NCBI GenBank assembly: GCA_039111635.1
Contig: JBCAQO010000003.1
Coordinates: 992,001-1,056,000, forward strand
Source of the DNA: Heterobasidion occidentale
Lineage: Eukaryota; Basidiomycota; Agaricomycetes; Russulales; Bondarzewiaceae
DNA: 64,000 nucleotides
Direction: 5' to 3'
The notes under the pieces were generated by a model. It did not search any database. It was not told the origin of the DNA and saw nothing but the letters and a program-made list of their open reading frames with translations. Numbering within the stretch: the stretch's first letter is position 1; the number at the start of each line of letters is the position of its first letter. The translations under genes were made by a program, and so were the position numbers. Of the stretch, positions 58,164 through 64,000 are shown piece by piece.

Positions 58164-59858
58164 ATGGCCTTCCCTTCATTCAGGAGGAGGAGCATACATA
58201 TTTGTCTCTCTCTCCTCGCTCTCTTTCTCCTCGGCACCGTCGTCGTCCTCTCCTCCGTGTCCTACTATCTGTCCATCCCCGACGCTGCCTACATCACTGA
58301 ACAGGAGCTTGATGCCCCCTATAACCTCTCCGTCCCCTGGAACGCTACAGAACACGGAAAAGTAGAGCGCATTCCTAGAATCCTCCATCAGACATGGAAG
58401 TCAGAGACGCTCCCCGACCGGTGGAAGGGCATCTCCCAGGAGTGTCGTGACATGATGCCCGAATAGTATGTCGCCTCCCCTCTCTCACTCTCGCCCCTCT
58501 CAGGCTGATGATTTCCCAGCGAATACATGCTGTGGACAGACGCCAGTGCTCGCGAGTTCGTCGCAGAGCACTACCCGTGGTTCTTGGATACCTTCGATTC
58601 CTACACCTACCCCATCCAGCGCGCCGATGCTATCCGCTACTTTGTCCTCCATCACTACGGCGGTATATATCTCGATCTGGATATCGGTTGTCTTCGCCGT
58701 CTCGACCCCCTCCTCGTACATCCTGTCATCCTCCCGCGCACCATCCCTGTCGGCGTATCCAACGACCTTATGTTCGCAGAAAAGGGGCATCCTTTCCTCG
58801 CCCAGACCATCCACAACCTCGTCACCTTCGACCACAACTGGGTTCTGAACTACCCCACCGTCATGTTCTCCACTGGGCCCATGTTCCTCTCTGCCCAGTA
58901 TGGACTCTACAGTACCTCCCATCCCTTCACTCCAGACCATCCGGGCGGCGAGATCCGCGTCCTACCCAAGTCCCTCTATGGAAAGAACGCGAAGCCTGAA
59001 GAGGCGCCCCATTCCTTCTTCACTCACTTCTATGGCAGCAGCTGGCACGCCGACGACGCGGCGTTCATTGGGTTCCTGGGCAAGTGGGGTAAAGGCCTTA
59101 TGTGGGTAGGACTTGCTATTTTGGTCATGGGTGTGCTGCGCATGTTGTGGACTAGCAGCAAGCAGCGGAGCTATGCGCTGCGGAGAATCGGTGGGTACGA
59201 AGTCTTGCTGCCTCGCTGGGTCGAGCGCAATGGACGGTGGCACCTTGATTTGGGCTGGATTTCCCTCCCCGGGCGCCCCTCGCCCTCGGCCACCCCCATC
59301 ATCTCCCAGCGCATGCCGTCCGACATTCCTGACAGTCTGAGGTCCAGCAGCGACGAGGACGTCTCTCTCCTCCCTCTTTCTCTCGACGTCCGGCCCTCGT
59401 CGCCCGCAAACTCTGACTTTCCCCCGTCGCCCTCCTCGTACTCTGCCGCGGACGCAATGCGGCGCGTTGGACGTGGGGTCGCGTCTCTTTTTGGATCCTC
59501 ATCAGACGTGCTGCGGTCTCCCGCGCGCTCCCGTAGACGACCACGCGGCGTGCTCTTCTTCCTACCCGCGTTCGCGTCAGGGGGCGATATCGCTCTGCCC
59601 TCCCACGAGACTCCGTCCCGATTCCCTGCGCCCATCTCTACGACGTCCCCCTTCCTGTCACGTTCTCTGTCGCGCACGACCTCGCCTTCGCCATCGTATC
59701 CCCCCGATAAGCGAAGGCCCGAAGAGCTCGAGCAGGGCGTCACCACCAGCGAGTCGCTTCCGTCGTATTCCGAGGCGTCCATCTCTGCGTACAGCGCCCC
59801 CGCATCTGATGCGAGCGGTTCGCGGCGTGCCTTCGCTAATTTCACACCCATCGAATAA
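58164..59858 (+). CDS. GT32 glycosyltransferase, MIPC-synthase-like (SUR1/CSH1)
   Basis: Type II Golgi membrane mannosyltransferase of the family that makes mannosyl-inositol-phosphoceramide. A signal anchor (SIHICLSLLALFLLGTVVVL) follows a short basic N-terminus. The catalytic part is ERIPRILHQTWKSETLPDRW, then after an intron YMLWTDASAREFVAEHYPWF, YPIQRADAIRYFVLHHYGGI with the DXD motif YLDLDIGC, and NDLMFAEKGHPFLAQTIHNL. A second hydrophobic segment is GLMWVGLAILVMGVLRML. A long Ser/Pro-rich cytosolic-type tail of about 240 residues follows. Substrate is inferred from family resemblance. Confidence 0.82.
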
Positions 59859-60316
59859 GCGTTTGGTATCGCTCTGTGTCGGTCTCACCCTTCCCACCCG
59901 CTGCTCTATTTACGATACGGGCGTCCGTTTTTCATTGACTTCGCTGTTCTCACACGTTCGCAGACAGACGTTTTTACACATTGTTTTTTTGTGTGGCCTA
60001 TTCCTTCTACTTCGTATTCGTATCTATCTCGCACACACATACACATATACGCCTCGGATTCGCGCAACTCACCTAGTAGTGGCAGAAACGAGAACTTTCG
60101 TCCCGTTCCAAGTACCGCTATAAAAGCAAATAATCTTCTGTGCATTTCTTGGTTTGCGTTTATACCCTTTGCCTCTCCGATAGGAACAGAAACGAACACG
60201 AATTGGAAGCTACTAATGCGTCGGTTCCTGAAAGCCCCTCTTTTGGACAGGACAGGAGTAGAGATTGATATCGAGACACGCTATAAATATGACACATTTC
60301 CCGAGCAGTACACAGA
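59859..60316. other. Intergenic between convergent genes
   Basis: About 460 bp between the GT32 and MFS stops. It is A/T-rich with cacacacatacacatata near 60030. No gene recognised. Confidence 0.3.
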
Positions 60317-62306
60317 TCACGCCCTCGACGCAGCGAGCTTCCGCATGCTGCTCGACAGCACGAACATGGCCACGGCACTGACGGCGTACGTCGCCGACGG
60401 CCCGACCGTCCAGTACGACGCGCAGGCTGTAACGAAATCGTCAGCGACCCCCGCGCCCGAACCCCGGACGACATGCGAACGGAGGCACACGCACCCAGGA
60501 GAGGCCCAATCGCGCGCCCGAGCTGGCCCGCGGACCGGAACTGGCCCAGCGCCTTGCCCTTCGCGAGCTCGGGGTGCTCCCCCGCACGCGCGCGCGGCTT
60601 CCCCGTGTCCGCGTCCACGTCTGCGACGCCGTCGTCGCACTGCAGCGACGCGTGCGCGGTGAGCGAGTTCACGACCGTCGCGGAGGTGACCGCCATGCAG
60701 ACCGCCGCGCCCTGGAGCAGACGGAAGGCGAGCGCGGGGCGCGACGCGGTGAAGTGCGGGAGGAGCCCGAGGAGGACGAGCCCGAGCGCGCAGCTCGACA
60801 CGCCGCGCCGCGCCATGGCGGCCTCGCCGACCTTGGCGAGGGAACGGCGGACGTAGCCGCCTTGCAGGAGCGCGCTGATGATGCCGATCGACCCGATGAG
60901 CTTGCCGTTCTGCGTGTTGTTCCAGTCGAACACTGTTTGGTAGATGACCCGCGGGTGGGACAGGTTAGTTCGTGGAGTAGGAACGTAAGTGGTAGTAGAA
61001 CGCGGAGGGCGACGCACGGTCGAACGTGAGGAAGGTGAGTGTGAACTCGACGCCGGAGAAGAGACCGAGGAAGAGGAAATGCAGCCTGCGGAGAGCCTTG
61101 AGGAGCTGAAGCCGTTGCTGGACCGTAGCGCCGCGGGACGAGCTAGAAGTGGTGTGGCCATTCGCACCGTTCGCGGAAGCCTTGCCTTCCTTTACCTTCT
61201 TGGAGGGTACCGATGTAGGCCCCTTGCCCCGTGTTTCTGGAAGCGCGATGGTGAGGAACGCGGTCTCCGCAACGAGGAGTATGAGCGTGAGGATGGCGGG
61301 TGCCGCGTAGACGTTGAGCTCCAGGCCGAAAGACGCGCCCAGCGCGACGGGGCGGGAAGCAAAGTACGCGCCGATGGGCGGGCCGATGCAGAAGCAGATG
61401 GCGAAAGCGATGCCCACATGTGCAAGGGCTTTGGCGCGGTTTTCGGGCGTCGTCACATCAGACAGGATGGCGCTGTCCAGGGCGAGAATTGTGATGGGGC
61501 GATGCATGAAACATGATGAGCTGTGCGTTTCGCTGAGATGAGAGATGTGCGGGGACCAACATGGCTAATTGTACGTTTCCCTCGCTCAAGCCGCCTATCA
61601 CGCGCGAGAGCATATATGAGGCGAACGTTGTGCTCTGGATCCAACTGTGCGCACGAAGACATGTTTGAGAACACGGGCATGAAGCGGCAGAGACATTTGG
61701 ACTACACACACAACCGCCGATAAGATGTTGCCGATCATAGTGATCAGGAGGACACGTTTTCGGCCATATTTATCTGATAAAGAGCCGATATAGGGAGAAA
61801 CGATGAATTGCAGCGCACTGTTGAAGTGTAAGTGCCTGCGTGCATCGGGCGTGTCAAGGCATCCTTACGAGAATACGGAGCCCATGAGACCTCCTTTAAG
61901 CCCGGTCAGCAAGTAGGACAATGTGAATCGGGAATGCACGTACCGAGTAGCACAATGTCCCATCTCTGCGGATTGTTGGTCGCGTTGTATAGCTGCCCTC
62001 GTAGGGTCGAGATACACCCAAGTGTCCGCGACAGGAATCCCGTCGGGTCAGACGACTCTCTCTTGAAGTGATTTGTTCCATCTCAACGCCTACGGAGCCA
62101 TGCGTCTAGTGCGACGTACCTTGGTGTACCATTCGATGATGCGTGGAAAGAGCGGGAGGGGAATGGTGAAGGCTACATCCCCCGGAGCAGTACGCCGTCA
62201 GCTTCCGCTGCTCGCTTCCCCCAGGCTCGGAACCAAACACAAGGCAGGACTCACCGAACAGATCCAGCACCAAAGACAGAAAAACGACAGTTTCGATTTT
62301 GCCCAT
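60317..62306 (-). CDS. MFS transporter, MFSD10/tetracycline-resistance-like
   Basis: Twelve-helix carrier of the branch close to animal MFSD10 (TETRAN); substrate unknown. ATG 62306 begins MGKIETVVFLSLVLDLF, joined to AFTIPLPLFPRIIEWY. Then come LGCISTLRGQLYNATNNPQR and WDIVLLG. The helix-2/3 loop motif SDKYGRKRVLLITMIGNIL and RVIGGLSEGNVQLAMLV are typical. After an intron: SDVTTPENRAKALAHVGIAF and AICFCIGPPIGAYFASRPVA. The central loop is Ser/Lys-rich. The second half has VEFTLTFLTFDR, GKLIGSIGIISALLQGGYVR, LPHFTASRPALAFRLLQGAA and KGKALGQFRSAGQLGRAIGP, and the end is TYAVSAVAMFVLSSSMRKL. Many short introns, frame intact where followed. Confidence 0.78.
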
Positions 62307-62795
62307 CTGTGCGCTCCTCCAACGTGGCCTCTTATTAGGCTGAGCTTCGGGACTGACGTGGTCAATGGCAATGATGAGTGCTTTCAAATGCGGGGGTGAT
62401 GTATTTTGGTGGGTCCAGACTCCAGGACTGCCTCAGCGACTATGACACGAGTTGGCGGCTGCAGGTGACTGGGTGAGCATTCGCGTCGGCCATCTCGTTT
62501 TATAGCCGTTGCAATGTACCCTATGGATACGTGTAACATCCGGAATGGGGATGTAGTATAGTTGCTCGGAGCACGTCGTCCAATAGCATGAGACTCTTTC
62601 CAAGCAGGATTCACCGGCCATATAAAGTTGGCTTGGAGGCCGACACACGCATTTCTCACAATGGCAGCCAGCGGTCCTCATTTGTTCACAGGAAACCAAG
62701 TCCCGCAGCTTTGGAGAACAGTGTCATAAAAATACACATGGGACACGTACGCCTTCTTCGCACCAATAATTACAATTAACGGGTACACGCCCGGC
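62307..62795. other. Intergenic, nothing recognised
   Basis: About 490 bp between the MFS start and the PUS7 stop. No coding signature; it presumably contains the MFS promoter. Confidence 0.3.
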
Positions 62796-64000
62796 CTATT
62801 CGCCGCCCAATTCCTCGACGACCACAGCATCAGCGTCGGCGCTGGGGTCGACATCAGCTGCTGCAGCCTCTCCATTCCTCTTGAATTGTTGATCCTGGGA
62901 TGCTTGCGTGAGGCTGCTCTGGAAATGCGAGCTCGTCTCGGTCTTCGTCACCTCTCGCAGCGCCATCGTAGCATAAGCCGCCGTGCCGAGAGTCAGCCGG
63001 ATCTGCAGCGCGAGGAAACGACCATCAGGGACTATAGCTGGCGGATCGTATCCGAGCAGTTTATCTTCGTCTGACTGCGCGAGAGGAACGTCCGGGTCAG
63101 TATACTGCAGGACATCCCAGGACAACTCTTCGGCAGATGCATGATATTGCGGTATGACCCGCTCAAGCTGTAGTCTCTGCCATAGCCACACGTAAACGGT
63201 TAATGAGCCAATTGTAAACCAGCCTGAACGTAACTCACTTTTGACGCCGGTTAAATTGTCGGGATCGAGACCGTCTTTGCGCAGGAACTCCTTATAACGC
63301 TCTCCGAGAGAACCTCCAGGGAAAGCTACATCTTTGCCGGGTAAAGGCATGACAACATCGAAAATGGTGTGCTTGTCGACGTCTTCCGCTGTAAGCGTCT
63401 TCACCTGTGCAGGCTGCCAAGGTTTCTTCTCCCTTCTGCTTCCTCTGTTTGGGCCATTGTCTGCCGCTGAATAGAAGTGTAAGAGAGGATGTTTTCACTC
63501 TTTGACAGAACATACCGGTCTCAACTTCAACCTCGTCAACCTCCATATCGCCGTCCGCAGCCTTGTTTGACACGAGTACGAGATCGCCAACGACCGCCTT
63601 CTCCGCACCATATGTCCGAATGCGTTCTGATACGATTGCATTCCAGATGTAGGACTGATAAGCGTGGACATACATGAGCCGCAGATTCCGTGGGATCTGC
63701 ACGTATCCACCGTCAGTATAACGGGTCAGATACCGAGGTAGAAAGGCATGCACCGTCGAAAGCGCACCGAGTGCGTTGCGCGTCTCGCCATTTTGCTTCC
63801 TGTAGCTCTCAAGAATGCAGCGCTCCGCGACGACACGACGAGGCATGAGTTCGAGTGCGCGATCGAGGTCACCATCTACCAGCCATGCCTGCCGAGCTGC
63901 CACGACATCCGGATGTTCTCCAGGACGTGTGCGTAGGATGAGGGAGACTGCTTGGTGCCAGTCTTCTTTAAGAAGGGCCAGTCCAATGGAATGTGTTGGG
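62796..64000 (-). CDS. PUS7: tRNA pseudouridine synthase PUS7/TruD (5' end outside window)
   Basis: Pseudouridylates tRNA, U2 snRNA and mRNA. Partial: the N-terminal domain with the catalytic Asp lies beyond 64000. Visible is AARQAWLVDGDLDRALELMP, NLRLMYVHAYQSYIWNAIVS (TruD-family signature NxxxLYVHAYQSxxWN) and DLVLVSNKAADGDMEV. After an intron come HTIFDVVMPLPGKDVAFPGG, YKEFLRKDGLDPDNL, then another intron and GRFLALQIRLTLGTAAYATM with ALREVTKTETSS. The C-terminus is acidic and Ala-rich and ends at 62796. Confidence 0.88.

Noticed and set aside
1..64000. CRISPR arrays, prokaryotic operons, phage genes
   Set aside because: No regularly spaced repeats or prokaryotic gene organisation; spliced eukaryotic genes throughout.

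Overview
This is nuclear DNA of a filamentous basidiomycete fungus, most likely an Agaricomycete. The genes are packed with many introns of about 50-60 nt. Single-copy proteins such as EFR3, SLX4, PCF11, a two-domain FEX and a DUF7704 protein have the expected basidiomycete character, and the one large mobile element is of the KDZ/Zisupton-like (MULE-related) type seen in mushroom genomes. Assignments come from reading the translations, with no database search.

Layout. 1-9.9 kb: EFR3 (-), a BRCT-domain gene (-), folylpolyglutamate synthase (+), SLX4 (-). 9.9-16.9 kb: a complete transposon with ~610-bp terminal inverted repeats and a perfect 8-bp target-site duplication, inserted in the divergent promoter between SLX4 and the KAP120/importin-11 gene. 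17-27.8 kb: KAP120-like karyopherin (+), PEX2 (-), ribosomal eL36 (-), CK2 beta (-), fluoride exporter FEX (-). 27.8-30.2 kb: poor in recognisable genes. 30.2-43.1 kb: DUF7704 membrane protein (+), COX18 (-), eL6 (-), SDT1-type pyrimidine nucleotidase (+), PHAF1/UPF0183 (-), DUF2985 membrane protein (+), MET6 (-). 43.5-43.9 kb: a 392-bp TA-flanked MITE. 44-64 kb: xylitol/sorbitol-type dehydrogenase (+), an acidic/basic hypothetical protein (+), mitochondrial EF-G2/MEF2 (-), isoprenylcysteine methyltransferase (+), uL6 (-), PCF11 (+), SWT1 (+), GT32 glycosyltransferase (+), MFSD10-like MFS carrier (-), PUS7 (-, running off the right edge).

The genes are ordinary housekeeping functions: translation (eL36, eL6, uL6, MEF2, PUS7), one-carbon metabolism (FPGS and MET6, which share folate polyglutamates), mRNA 3' processing and surveillance (PCF11, SWT1), repair (SLX4, BRCT protein), and membrane or organelle biogenesis. 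There is no operon; several pairs are divergent and share short promoters (BRCT/FPGS, eL6/SDT1, PHAF1/DUF2985, MEF2/ICMT, uL6/PCF11).

The most interesting material is the 7-kb transposon. Its right end carries three tandem modules that each finish in the same terminal motif. Two of these contain a ~37-bp stretch nearly identical to an exon of the PCF11 gene 37 kb away, which looks like a captured host-gene fragment. Separately, at least seven otherwise well-conserved genes contain single-base frameshifts, mostly missing bases and several in homopolymers. This points to residual long-read assembly errors rather than mass pseudogenisation. Readers should treat exon frames accordingly.
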